Below are positions 36,797 to 46,052 of a stretch of DNA of 64,000 bases, piece by piece. Every line of letters starts with the position of its first letter. The stretch's first letter is position 1. This DNA is from Rhodococcus sp. (in: high G+C Gram-positive bacteria). GTDB lineage: Bacteria > Actinomycetota > Actinomycetes > Mycobacteriales > Mycobacteriaceae. Both the position numbers and the translations under genes were made by a program. The notes beneath the pieces are model-generated. The model was not told where the DNA came from, made no database searches, and saw only the letters and a program-made list of their open reading frames with translations. The stretch lies in the NCBI GenBank assembly GCA_012514505.1, contig JAAZAD010000283.1:1-64000 (forward strand). Reading direction: 5' to 3'.

Positions 36797-37256
36797 GAGG
36801 CGATCGCTCACAGAGGTGACCGTCAACGCTCATTTCATGCACGAGCGAACACATTCGCGATCGCCCGGCAGAAAAATTAGGCAGGTCAGGTGTTCGGGGA
36901 AGCGTGCAGAGCCCTATACGGGCGGAAGTCAGGGGCAACCCCACCAAAGGCAGGGGGAAATGCCCGCAATCCAAATCTGTACGTCGGCGGGCAAGTCTTT
37001 GAGATACCACCAGAGCATTTGGTTCACTCCCTCGTGTATCCGCGCGATTCGCCCCTCATGGTCTAGACGTATCGCCTCAATCTAGGTCGTGTGACAGATC
37101 CATTCTGAACCCTGGACGCGTTTTCATCCATGATCCCGTTCGGGAATGTGTGGACCCGCTGCGGATATGCGCTGGTCAGCCCTTCTCGTTTCAGTGGAGG
37201 CCATGTTTGGGTCGAGTCCAGTTACGCCGGGGAATGGATGCTGACATCATGAGTTG
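36797..37256. other. Intergenic stretch without a supported gene
   Basis: About 460 bp with visibly lower GC than the neighbours. Short frames exist on both strands but none has a start with ribosome site or -10 and a protein-like composition. On the minus strand 36929-37085 reads as a fairly protein-like segment without a start codon, perhaps a gene remnant. No RNA gene is recognised. Confidence 0.5.
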
Positions 37257-37930
37257 ATGGTGAAGTTCGTCGAAGGCCTGAACCCAGACGATCGCGGCGT
37301 GACCAGGATCAATCGCGCGACTGGGTTCGAACACACCCCGAAGTTCGAATCACACCTTGACCGGCTACAAGCCCGCAAGACTGCCGAAGCCGCCCGGAAG
37401 TCCGCGCGGACGGATGTTCCCCCAGCCCGTAGGCCTCCCGGCAACGATGATGGTGTCGTCGCGCGGTCAGATGAGGAGTTCGTCTTCGCACAGGATCAGA
37501 ACCGGAATGTGGAGTTGATGCTGTCTCGCCTGAGGGTCTATCCCACCGGCGTCCGCTTCGATCTGAATGCACGTGAGCACGAGGACAAAGAGACGTTCAT
37601 TGGCGAACGAATCAATCTCACACACCGCCCCCGCAAGCATCGCGTCTATCTTGGAATCGTGCTTCCGGATGGCATGATCGTCACTAATAAGAAGTGCACA
37701 CCTCCCCAAGCGCCGGAGGATGACGACCCCACGACGCCTTGGCTGTATGGCGGTACGAGCTACCACCACCAATCCGAAACCGCCGCAATGTACTTCCTGA
37801 GTCCCGGCCTGAAGACGGCAGTGAGTTGGTCTTCACGATCGCCTACCCAGAGATCGGGATTGATCGCGCATCCTCGATCACCATGGACTTCACGCGATTC
37901 AGGCGTTCAGGGAACCAAGGTTGTTTGTAG
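37257..37930 (+). pseudogene. Hypothetical protein gene disrupted by a frameshift
   Basis: From ATG 37257 the frame gives about 182 coherent residues (KFVEGLNPDDRGVTRINRAT onward) ending near AMYFLSP at about 37805. It then loses protein character and runs to a stop at 38027. The frame shifted by -1 continues sensibly at the same point (RPEDGSELVFTIAYPEIGID) to a stop at 37930. A one-base loss (or equivalent) between about 37795 and 37815 would explain both. The product would be about 224 residues, of unknown function; no signal peptide or motif is seen. A sequencing error is possible. Confidence 0.5.
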
Positions 37931-38049
37931 ATGTCGACGGCAATGCTCACAGGCATGGGAACCGCGTGACGCGGAATTCGGGATGGTCGGTGCGCCAAGC
38001 TACGTATGTGCGACTATGCGAGCGTGATGAACGATAAGGGCGCACGACC

Positions 38050-38244
38050 TTGATTTCGGCCGCGTTTGGTGGGTTCCTGGGACTTGCCGCGGCGGGAGTG
38101 TGGGCGTTTGATCGGCCGGCTGACGCGGACGGTCAGGTCTATGTTGTGTCGGACAGTGATGGTTTCTCGTCGTTCGTGGTTCCGGTGGATCAGCAGTACA
38201 CCGGTGGAGGTTTCACCGACTCTGTTCCGGCGTCGGAGCCCTGA
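38050..38244 (+). CDS. Possible small membrane/secreted peptide
   Basis: A 64-codon frame from TTG 38050 encodes a hydrophobic start (ISAAFGGFLGLAAAGVWAF) and a polar tail (DRPADADGQVYVVSDSDG). A stop lies 4 codons upstream, so TTG is the only start. No ribosome site is evident. The composition is protein-like, but the lack of initiation signals and the eroded surroundings leave it doubtful. Confidence 0.3.
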   Translation: MISAAFGGFLGLAAAGVWAFDRPADADGQVYVVSDSDGFSSFVVPVDQQYTGGGFTDSVPASEP

Positions 38245-38447
38245 CTTCCGTGTTCGCTCTGGTTGGCGTTGCCAACGGCGACGGCCGGCCTGGGAGCAGC
38301 TACCGATGCGATTGCAGATGCTGCGGGTGTGCGACTGACTAGAGACCGCTCGGGTACGTCCGGTATGTGACTCAATGCCAAACGGGAGGCCGAATCAGGA
38401 AGCGGATGCACTGGCACGCGATGCGCACAAGTGGCATCGTGAGAACC

Positions 38448-38873
38448 ATGAGTTCACCGGACAGTGCCCGAGAAGGCTCGCAAGGCGAGTACAGCCTGGA
38501 CGAGGAGGGCCAGCTCACCCAGGAAGACACCTTGATCGATCGCGGTGTCGAGGATACGCTCGACGAAGGGTATTCACCGCCCGAACGGCCGCTGGGTCTC
38601 GATGCGTACGGAACCACCGGCGCCGAACAGCGCGAGGGTGAGTCGTTGGATCAGCGGCTGGCGGAAGAGGTGCCCGACATTTCGGACGAGGGCGGGTCCC
38701 CCGAGTTTCGCGACTTCCGCGAAGTCGGCGCCTCCCGATCGGGCCGGCTCGTCGCTGACGACCAAGGCTCGGGCGAGGACACCGAGAAGGACATGGTCGC
38801 CGAGGACATCGGTATCGACGGCGGTGCGGCTTCCGCGGAAGAAGCCGCCGTACACGTGGTCGAGGACGACTGA
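38448..38873 (+). CDS. DUF5709 family acidic protein
   Basis: A 141-residue, strongly acidic, presumably disordered protein with the family layout: YSLDEEGQLTQEDTLIDRGV, DTLDEGYSPPERPLG, GESLDQRLAEEVPD and a C-terminal EEAAVHVV. DUF5709 proteins are widespread in actinobacteria and uncharacterised. ATG 38448 fits the family start; 27 upstream in-frame residues are Arg/His-rich and excluded. It converges on the UPF0182 gene with 8 bp between stops. Confidence 0.82.
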   Translation: MSSPDSAREGSQGEYSLDEEGQLTQEDTLIDRGVEDTLDEGYSPPERPLGLDAYGTTGAEQREGESLDQRLAEEVPDISDEGGSPEFRDFREVGASRSGRLVADDQGSGEDTEKDMVAEDIGIDGGAASAEEAAVHVVEDD

Positions 38874-38881
38874 CGCGACGG

Positions 38882-41833
38882 TCAATTACCTGCTTCGACA
38901 TAGCCCTCGACTGCTGCGAGTAGACGGTCGAGTGCTGCACCGAATGCGGCATTGTCGCCCCGCTGCTGGGCCGCGCGCAGGTCTTCGAGCGCCGCAGCCA
39001 TTTCTGCTGCGCTCTCTGCGGGCATCTCGGCAACCGGCGGAATTTCGGCGGGCGGGGCTGCGGGCGCGGGAACATCCGGTGGGGGAGCAGGCGCTTCGGT
39101 GGGCGGCGCGGTGCGAGCATCGCCACCGGGTGCGGTTGCTGCAGCACCCGTTCCGGTTCCGAACACCTGGTCGAGGGCCTCGGCCAGGGTAGGCGCGTAT
39201 CCGATCCGGACCCCACCGGTCCCCGGTTCGCGGAAGCTGACGAGCACGCGGGATAGTTGGGGGAATGTAGAGCCGTCCACCGTGGTCGAGATGCGTTCCG
39301 TGTACAACGGTTCGACGTAGAGGACACCACCGTCGGCGATGGGGAGGGTGAGCAGATTGCCGTACTGGATACGGTTGGACCGTTCCAGCAAGGTGCGCTC
39401 GGACGCCACCCGGGTGTCCGAGATCATCGAGTTCTGAATCTGTTGCGGGCCTTGTGTCAACGTGTCGGTCGGTAGCTGCAGGACGGTGATGCGGCCGTAG
39501 TCGTCCGGGTCGGAATGTGCGGAGAGGTACGCCGACAAGAACTCTCGGTTGAATCCGACCATCGCGCTCGCCAGGCGGAACGAGGGCTCGGCGGTTTCTT
39601 GGTCTCCGACAAGTACGTAGAACGGCGGCTGGTGCCGATTCGCGTCGACGGTGGGATCACTCGGCACGGACCAGAATGCATTGTTCGTGAAGAACTCCCG
39701 TGGATCGTTCACGTGGTACTTCGCGAGCAGTTCACGTTGCGTGCGGAACAAGTCCTCCGGGTACCGGAAATGTGCGCGAAGAGAATCCGAGACCGCATCC
39801 TCGGGTTGAACCGTTCCGGGAAATACGCTCATCCACGCTTCGAGAACCGGGTCGTTGTCGTCCACCTGATACAGGGTGACGGTGCCGTCGTAGGCGTCGA
39901 CCGTGGCCTTCACCGAATTACGCGCGTACCCGATTTCGTCCCGGGGAAGTGAACGTCCGGTGACGGGGTCGACACCAGCTTCCTCGAGGGTGGACCGTTT
40001 CGAATACGGGTACTGGGGGAGGGTCGTGTAGGCATCGACGATCCAGACGATTCGGCCGTCGACGACCGCCGGATACGAATTTCGGTCGGTGGTGAGCCAC
40101 GGTGCCACTTTTTCGACCCGCACCTGCGGATCACGATGAAAGATGATCTTCGACTCGGGACCGATCGCGCGGGAGAACAAGATGTTGCGTTCTGTGTACT
40201 GCGTGGCGAAAGCCAGTCGATTGAACCAGTTTCCGATCGGTACGCCACCTGCGCCGGTATAGGTGTATTTGGTGGCGTCGGTGTCGTACTCGCGAGGGCC
40301 TTCCGTCCCGGCAGTACCAACGATCGCATAGTCCGGTGACGCACTCGAGATGACTTCGCCGTAATAGATGCGCGGTTGGTCCACGGGGATGATCTGCCGT
40401 CCGGTGCCCTGAGAGGCGATGTCGCTGACCGTGTAGATCGGATACCCGCTGTCACTGCTTGCCGTGTCACCGGTGGCACTCCGCACGGCTGCGTTGACGC
40501 GGTTGGCGGGTGCCGCGACGAAGCCGTCGCCGTGGGTGTAGACGGTGTGACGATTGATCCAATCGGTTTGGTTTCCGGTGAGGCTGTGAGGAGACAACTC
40601 ACGCGCCCCGACTATGTAGTCACGTAGTTCGCCGTCGATCTCGTATCGGTCGATGTCGAGGTTGGACGGAAAACTGTAGAAGTTCTTGAGCTGCTGTTGC
40701 TGGGTGAAGGTTCGGGACAGCACAGCAGGGTCGAGGAGGCGAGTGTTGGCGATGGTCGTGACGTCTGCGGGTACCTCGCGGGGTGGGCGCGTCCCCACGC
40801 CGGAGTACGGCTCGTACTCAACCGTGTCCGACCCGATTCCGTATGCATCCCGGGTGGCCGCGATATTGCGCTCGATATACGGGCGTTCGACGTCGGCAGC
40901 GTTCGGTCGCACCGAGAACTGCTCCATCAGCAGGGGCCACACCCCGCCGACGAGAATGGACGACAGTACGAGCAACGCGGTGGCCAACGCTGGAATTCGG
41001 AAGTCGTGGGCGACGATCGCGCCGACGAAGGCAATGGCGCACACGACGGCGATCGCCGCCATGATCAATTTCGCGGGGAGCACGGCGTGGATGTCGGTGT
41101 ATCCGGCACCGGTGAACGTCGGCTCCTTGCGGCTACTCGAGACAAGGGCATACCGGTCGAGCCAATACGCGACTGCCTTCAGCAGGATCAGCGTTCCGGC
41201 GAGTACTGCGAGCTGGAATCGAGCAGGCCACGACAGCACGACGGATTTGCGAGCGACGCGCAGCCCGCCGAACAGGTAGTGGGTCGCCAGATTCACGGGC
41301 AGGGCAAGAACCACGGCGATGAAGGCCCAGTTCAACAGGAACTCGTAGAACGGTAGATCGAACACGTAGAAGCCGATGTCATGGCCGAATTGCGGATCGT
41401 CCGTACCGAAGGACCCACCACGCAGGAACAGTTGGACCACGTCCCAGTTCGTCTGTCCCGCGATGCCCGCGAAGAATCCGAAGACCAGTGGGATCGCGAT
41501 CGTGAGCATTCGTCTGCGCTTCAACACCTCGTTCCGGTACTGCTCGAGGCCTCGATTCGACGGCGACGGCGGCACGAAGACCGGACGTGATCGGTACGCC
41601 AGTGCCATTGCGAGAAACAGGGCTCCACTGACGAGGAGACCGACCGCGAAGAACAACACGACGCGGGTGATCAGCACCGTGGACCAGACGTTGCGATAAC
41701 AGACTTCGCCGAACCACAACCAGTTCGTGTACGCACCGACGAGCATCGGGATGACGATCAGCAGCCCGAGCAGAACCACGGTGACGAGCACGAGAGATCT
41801 CGTGCGCCGCGATTCGAACACTGGGCCGGTCAT
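38882..41833 (-). CDS. UPF0182 family large membrane protein
   Basis: A 983-residue protein with about seven N-terminal transmembrane helices (residues about 14-310), including the NWLWFGEVCYRNVWSTVLITR region, then a large extracytoplasmic domain of about 590 residues (WINRHTVYTHGDGFVAAP, FHRDPQVRVEKVAPWLT) and an Ala/Pro-rich tail from about 895. UPF0182 proteins (M. tuberculosis Rv0064 and Rv3193c) are conserved in actinobacteria and cyanobacteria without a known role. It follows tldE by 57 bp on the same strand, with a GAGAGGAC ribosome-site-like stretch. Confidence 0.92.
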   Translation of the reverse strand: MTGPVFESRRTRSLVLVTVVLLGLLIVIPMLVGAYTNWLWFGEVCYRNVWSTVLITRVVLFFAVGLLVSGALFLAMALAYRSRPVFVPPSPSNRGLEQYRNEVLKRRRMLTIAIPLVFGFFAGIAGQTNWDVVQLFLRGGSFGTDDPQFGHDIGFYVFDLPFYEFLLNWAFIAVVLALPVNLATHYLFGGLRVARKSVVLSWPARFQLAVLAGTLILLKAVAYWLDRYALVSSSRKEPTFTGAGYTDIHAVLPAKLIMAAIAVVCAIAFVGAIVAHDFRIPALATALLVLSSILVGGVWPLLMEQFSVRPNAADVERPYIERNIAATRDAYGIGSDTVEYEPYSGVGTRPPREVPADVTTIANTRLLDPAVLSRTFTQQQQLKNFYSFPSNLDIDRYEIDGELRDYIVGARELSPHSLTGNQTDWINRHTVYTHGDGFVAAPANRVNAAVRSATGDTASSDSGYPIYTVSDIASQGTGRQIIPVDQPRIYYGEVISSASPDYAIVGTAGTEGPREYDTDATKYTYTGAGGVPIGNWFNRLAFATQYTERNILFSRAIGPESKIIFHRDPQVRVEKVAPWLTTDRNSYPAVVDGRIVWIVDAYTTLPQYPYSKRSTLEEAGVDPVTGRSLPRDEIGYARNSVKATVDAYDGTVTLYQVDDNDPVLEAWMSVFPGTVQPEDAVSDSLRAHFRYPEDLFRTQRELLAKYHVNDPREFFTNNAFWSVPSDPTVDANRHQPPFYVLVGDQETAEPSFRLASAMVGFNREFLSAYLSAHSDPDDYGRITVLQLPTDTLTQGPQQIQNSMISDTRVASERTLLERSNRIQYGNLLTLPIADGGVLYVEPLYTERISTTVDGSTFPQLSRVLVSFREPGTGGVRIGYAPTLAEALDQVFGTGTGAAATAPGGDARTAPPTEAPAPPPDVPAPAAPPAEIPPVAEMPAESAAEMAAALEDLRAAQQRGDNAAFGAALDRLLAAVEGYVEAGN

Positions 41834-41890
41834 GTCCTGTCCTCTCAGGTGTGACCGCTTCGTCCTAGTCTACGGAATCCGAGTTCGGTG

Positions 41891-43252
41891 TCACTGTGCC
41901 TTGCTGACCGACGACATGTGGAAGTCCGGAATCCGCAAGGAGGGCATCGAGGTACGGGTGAACCAGTCCTTCCACTCGCGAGGAAGTGTCCGCTGCGTAG
42001 CGCCCACCTGGGTGGCACGGCGCAACAGGTCCAGCGGGCTCTCGTTGAACCGAAAGTTGTTGACCTCCCCGACGATGTCACCGTCTTCTACGAGGTACAC
42101 GCCGTCACGGGTGAGGCCGGTCAGCAGGAGCGCCGCGGGATCCACCTCTCGGATGTACCAGAGCGTGGTCAGGAGCAGACCGCGTTCTGTTTCCGCGATC
42201 ATCTGCTCGAGTCCGACCGAGCCCTCCCCGTCGAGGACGAGATTGGCACCGGGCGGCGCGGCGGTGGCACCGAATTCCTGTGCGGCCGATCGCGGGTAGG
42301 CGAGTGCGTTGACCACACCATCGCGAATCCAGTCGGTCCGCTCCAGTTCCATACCGTTGTCGAACACCGACACGGATTCGTCGGAGTGCGCCGTGGCCAG
42401 AAACGGCGCCGTTTCCAGCCCCAGCGCGACGGGGTCGGAGTACAAGGTGAGCGGGATGTCGCTCAGGCGTTCCCCAAGCCGGGTGCCGCCCGCTGTCGAC
42501 AGCGCCGAATGGCCTTCGTGCGCGGCGCGGCCTTCCATCGACCACATCAGGGAGATCATCAGGTCGGCGACGGCGGACGGAGGGAGAATGGTCTCGTACC
42601 GGCCTGCCGGGAGATCGATGCGGCGTGCCGACCAGTCCAGTCGATTCGACAGTTCTTCGAGCATCTTCGTCGTTGCCAAATCGGTGAAGTCGGTGGTTTC
42701 CGCGCCGACCCAGGCACTGGCGTCGCCGCGCTTACCGTTGATCTCGACGGATCCGGTGGGCTGGACGTGGCGCCGCCGAATACCGGTGGAGGTGCCCAAC
42801 CATGTCGTGTGCAACTGGTGGTGCGCAAAGCCGTACAGCTGGTCGGTGTGGTCGAACCCCTGACTCAGGTCTTGCGCGAGCTGTTCGAAGGCGCCGATCT
42901 CGGTGTGAGCCGGTGGGTGATCCCATGTGCAGTCCGCACCGTCACCGTTATGCAGCGGCATCGTGTCGGACGCAGGCCGTGCGGCTCGGGCAGCGTGCTC
43001 CGATGCGGCTACCACCGCGGCGGTCTCGCGCGGATCGACACTGGACGAGGTGACGATGCCGACCTTGGCGGTATTACCGGTTCGCACGATCGAAATCACG
43101 GTCCATTCCCGTAACGTCGACACTCCGTTGGTGGTCATGGAATTGCCTGCCCACCGCAACGACGCCTCACTGGCATCGGTGACGATCACAATTGTCTCGT
43201 CGACGGTTGCCAGCTCCAGAACGCGGTCCACCAGATGCGCGGCGGGAATCAT
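41891..43252 (-). CDS. tldE: TldE/PmbA, metalloprotease partner subunit
   Basis: A 453-residue PmbA/TldE homologue without the HExxxH motif, as expected for the non-metal-binding half of the TldD/TldE heterodimer. In E. coli the pair degrades unstructured peptides such as CcdA and trims the leader of microcin B17. Conserved TldE features include GRYETILPPSAVADL, SDPVALGLETAPF and WYIREVDP. Its ATG (43252) overlaps the tldD stop by 4 bp; the open frame extends far upstream only as antisense noise. No toxin-antitoxin or RiPP gene is adjacent. Confidence 0.9.
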   Translation of the reverse strand: MIPAAHLVDRVLELATVDETIVIVTDASEASLRWAGNSMTTNGVSTLREWTVISIVRTGNTAKVGIVTSSSVDPRETAAVVAASEHAARAARPASDTMPLHNGDGADCTWDHPPAHTEIGAFEQLAQDLSQGFDHTDQLYGFAHHQLHTTWLGTSTGIRRRHVQPTGSVEINGKRGDASAWVGAETTDFTDLATTKMLEELSNRLDWSARRIDLPAGRYETILPPSAVADLMISLMWSMEGRAAHEGHSALSTAGGTRLGERLSDIPLTLYSDPVALGLETAPFLATAHSDESVSVFDNGMELERTDWIRDGVVNALAYPRSAAQEFGATAAPPGANLVLDGEGSVGLEQMIAETERGLLLTTLWYIREVDPAALLLTGLTRDGVYLVEDGDIVGEVNNFRFNESPLDLLRRATQVGATQRTLPREWKDWFTRTSMPSLRIPDFHMSSVSKAQ

Positions 43253-44769
43253 CGCCCACCTTCCGTCCGAGTATTGAGGACATTGACACCGCGGAACAGG
43301 GCGCTCGGGCAGCCATGGCTGACGGAAGCCACCTGCCCTGGTTGCGCCTTGCCGCAGTTGAAGGCGCCGCCGAGCCGCCAGGTGGACACCCCGCCGACCG
43401 CCGACATGGACCGCCAGAAGTCGGTGGTGGTCGCCTGGTAGGCGACATCGCGCAGTTGGCCGTCGAGGCGGCCGTTTCGAATCCGGTGAAACTGCTGGCC
43501 GGTGAACTGGAAGTTGTATCGCTGCATATCGATCGACCAGGACTTGTCGCCAACCACGTAGATGCCGTCCTCGACATCTCCGATCAGATCGGCAGTGCTG
43601 CGATCCACCGCCGGATCCGGTTGAAGCGACACGTTCGCCATGCGTTGAATGGGGACGTGGTGCGGCGAATCCGCGTAGGAACAACCGTTGGAGCGCTCGA
43701 GGCCGAGCCTGGGCGCGAACACACGATCGAGTTGATACCCCACCAGCACACCGTCACGGATCAGGTCCCACGACTGCGACTTCACCCCGTCGTCGTCGTA
43801 ACCGATCGAAGCGAGTCCGTGCTCGGCTGTGCGGTCGGCGGTCACGTGCATGATCTCGCTGCCGTACTGCAGGCTTCCCAACTGATCCGGTGTCGCGAAC
43901 GACGTTCCGGCGTAGGCCGCCTCGTAACCGATCGCCCGGTCGTACTCGGTCGCGTGCCCGATGGATTCGTGGATCGTCAGCCACAGATTGGAGGGGTCGA
44001 TGACGAGATCGGTAGGACCGGGCACGACGCTGGGCGCCTTCACCTTCTCCGCCAACAGAATCGGCAACGTCTCCAGTTCCTCGGTCCAGTTCCAGTGATC
44101 ATCGGAGCCCACGTACTCCCAGCCGCGGCCCACCGGTGGTGCGAGGGTGCGCATTGTTTCGAAACCCCCGGTATTGCGGTCCACCGTGGTGGCCTCGAAT
44201 TCCGGGTCCAGGCGGACGCGTTGCTGCGTGATGGACGATCCGGCCAGATCTGCGTAGAACGTCTGCTCCTTCACCTGAAGGCATTGTGCGGTGACGTGGT
44301 CGATCCCGTTCGACGCCATCAGTCGGTCCGAGCGCTCGGCGAGTACCGCGACCTTGTCGGCCGTGGTCACCGCGAAGGGGTCCGTCTCGTAGTCCGAAAC
44401 CCAGTTCGCATCGACGTACACGGGTTCCGGGGCCAACTCGACGTGTTCGCGGTTGAGTCCACGCAGTGTGCGTGCCACGTCGATCGCTTGCTGGGCGGTC
44501 GCAACTGCGGTGGCGGGAGTCAGTTCTGCGTGAGACGCGAAGCCCCACGTCCCGTCGACCACCACTCGAACCGCGAAACCGAGCTCCGAGCTGTCGACGG
44601 CGGCCTGCACCGCGCCGTCACGTAACCGCAGCGTTGAACTGGTCACCCGGTGGACCCGAACGTCGGCGTGTGTGGCGCCGGCCAGCTGCGCCGCATCGAG
44701 GGCAGCTGTCGCGATCGGGCGCAACGGAAGCGCGAGGAAATCGGCGTCGATCTGTTTGGTCACCGTCAC
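43249..44769 (-). CDS. tldD: TldD, zinc metalloprotease subunit
   Basis: A 506-residue TldD with the zinc-binding motif HESIGHATEYD at about residues 266-276 and the C-terminal Cys-bearing GGAFNCGKAQPGQ. It forms the catalytic half of the TldD/TldE protease, which threads unfolded peptides into a closed chamber. GTG 44769 is preferred because TACCGT (44777-44782) lies 7 nt upstream, indicating a leaderless transcript; GTG 44763 is the alternative, and the longer frame upstream is noise. It is divergent from a histidine kinase gene. Confidence 0.9.
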   Translation of the reverse strand: MTVTKQIDADFLALPLRPIATAALDAAQLAGATHADVRVHRVTSSTLRLRDGAVQAAVDSSELGFAVRVVVDGTWGFASHAELTPATAVATAQQAIDVARTLRGLNREHVELAPEPVYVDANWVSDYETDPFAVTTADKVAVLAERSDRLMASNGIDHVTAQCLQVKEQTFYADLAGSSITQQRVRLDPEFEATTVDRNTGGFETMRTLAPPVGRGWEYVGSDDHWNWTEELETLPILLAEKVKAPSVVPGPTDLVIDPSNLWLTIHESIGHATEYDRAIGYEAAYAGTSFATPDQLGSLQYGSEIMHVTADRTAEHGLASIGYDDDGVKSQSWDLIRDGVLVGYQLDRVFAPRLGLERSNGCSYADSPHHVPIQRMANVSLQPDPAVDRSTADLIGDVEDGIYVVGDKSWSIDMQRYNFQFTGQQFHRIRNGRLDGQLRDVAYQATTTDFWRSMSAVGGVSTWRLGGAFNCGKAQPGQVASVSHGCPSALFRGVNVLNTRTEGGR

Positions 44770-44776
44770 CCGTTCA

Positions 44777-44782
44777 ACGGTA
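44777..44782 (-). promoter_or_regulatory. -10 hexamer of a leaderless tldD-tldE promoter
   Basis: TACCGT on the minus strand ends 7 nt before GTG 44769. Confidence 0.45.
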
Positions 44783-44825
44783 GTCCGGTCATCGTCGGAA
44801 TTGCTGCCGACTCCGGTACGCGCCC

Positions 44826-44831
44826 TACGCT
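44826..44831 (+). promoter_or_regulatory. -10 hexamer of a leaderless histidine kinase promoter
   Basis: TACGCT ends 7 nt before the kinase ATG; no ribosome site is present. Confidence 0.5.
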
Positions 44832-44838
44832 GTGACCC

Positions 44839-45996
44839 ATGCGGAGATTCAGCCTGTGGCTGCGGGGGAAACCAACGGTCGCGGACGCGATTCTTGCTGC
44901 CCTGCTGTTCGTGTCCGAGTTCGTGTTGGCGGCCACTGAACCGGCGCAGCCCTTGTTGTACATGATTCCGGCCGTCGGGCTGTCCGCGCCCGTCGTGTGG
45001 CGGCGCAGATTTCCTCGGACGGTGGCCGGAGTGGTTCTGGCGGTCTCGTTGGCGAACACGTTCGCCAGCTGGCGCGTGGGGGATTTGTCCGCCGAACATC
45101 CGGCGTTGCTCGCTTTACCGATAGCCCTCTACACACTTGTCGTCTATGTCGGACGTCCCGCCGGACTCGTGTTCCTCGGCGGCCTGGCAGTCGACACCAC
45201 GGCATCGGTTGTGTTGCTGGAACAATCCGTACTCCAATCAGGCCTGTTCTCCGTGCTGTTGTATGCGCTGTCGTGGACCGCCGCCGAGTTCCTCGGTGCC
45301 CGGCATGCCTACGACGAGGAGGTCGCGGCACGGCTGGCCGTCGCCGAGTACGACCGGGATCGTCGGGCTCAGGAGGCTGTCGCTGCCGAGCGCACCCGCA
45401 TCGCGCGTGAACTGCACGACGTGGTCGCCCACGCCGTCAGCGTGATGATCGTGCAGGCAGACGGAGCAACCTACGCGCTGAAGAGGAATCCGGCTGCCGC
45501 GGAACAGGCGTTGCGGAACATCTCCGGAACCGGGCGCCAAGCCTTGGCGGAACTACGGCGCACCGTGTCACTCCTGCGTGTCGAGCAAGCGGACGACCTT
45601 CCGCAGCACGGCACGGCCGGCCTCGCCAACCTCGTCACCATGATGCGCAGTGCAGGTTTGCGAGTGGAACTCGAGTTGGCAGGGGAGTTGGACGAGGTCA
45701 GTCCGACCGTGAGCCTGGGAGTGCACCGGTTGGTGCAGGAGTCGCTGACCAACGTGCTCCGGCATGCGGGGAGCAACCCCAAAGCGCGGGTCCGGGTCCA
45801 CAGGCGTGAGAAAGATGTCCTGGTGGAAGTGACGGACAATGGCAAGGACGCCGGCGGGTTCACCTCGGGGTCGGGAAACGGTCTGCTCGGAATGCGTGAG
45901 CGTGTCGCTGTCCTGGGCGGGAACGTCGAGGCGGGTCGGCGGACCGACGGTAGCTGGCGGGTGCGCGCCACCCTGCCGCTCGACGCCGACACCTGA
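44839..45996 (+). CDS. NarL-type sensor histidine kinase
   Basis: A 385-residue sensor kinase. About five transmembrane helices fill residues 15-150 with almost no extracytoplasmic loops, so the signal is probably sensed in or near the membrane. A short coiled coil leads to the HisKA_3 dimer domain with phospho-acceptor His193 in RIARELHDVVAHAVS, then an HATPase_c domain with the N box QESLTNVLRHA and G boxes DNGKDAG and GLLGMRERV. It phosphorylates the LuxR-type regulator encoded 57 bp downstream. The signal is unknown. Confidence 0.9.
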   Translation: MRRFSLWLRGKPTVADAILAALLFVSEFVLAATEPAQPLLYMIPAVGLSAPVVWRRRFPRTVAGVVLAVSLANTFASWRVGDLSAEHPALLALPIALYTLVVYVGRPAGLVFLGGLAVDTTASVVLLEQSVLQSGLFSVLLYALSWTAAEFLGARHAYDEEVAARLAVAEYDRDRRAQEAVAAERTRIARELHDVVAHAVSVMIVQADGATYALKRNPAAAEQALRNISGTGRQALAELRRTVSLLRVEQADDLPQHGTAGLANLVTMMRSAGLRVELELAGELDEVSPTVSLGVHRLVQESLTNVLRHAGSNPKARVRVHRREKDVLVEVTDNGKDAGGFTSGSGNGLLGMRERVAVLGGNVEAGRRTDGSWRVRATLPLDADT

Positions 45997-46039
45997 GCCT
46001 GGCCCGGTCGCCGCATGGCATGAGGGACTCCGTAGCCAC

Positions 46040-46045
46040 TAGGTT
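46040..46045 (+). promoter_or_regulatory. -10 hexamer of a leaderless response regulator promoter
   Basis: TAGGTT ends 7 nt before ATG 46053, so the regulator can be transcribed apart from its kinase. Confidence 0.45.
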
Positions 46046-46052
46046 GGCGCAT

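Noticed and set aside
36929..37085. Minus-strand segment that reads as protein-like (about 50 residues)
   Set aside because: No ATG, GTG or TTG exists at a plausible start; kept only as a possible remnant in the intergenic note.
43192..44625. 477-codon plus-strand frame across tldD
   Set aside because: tldD has HExxxH and family-wide similarity in the same DNA on the other strand; the plus frame has no recognisable domain.
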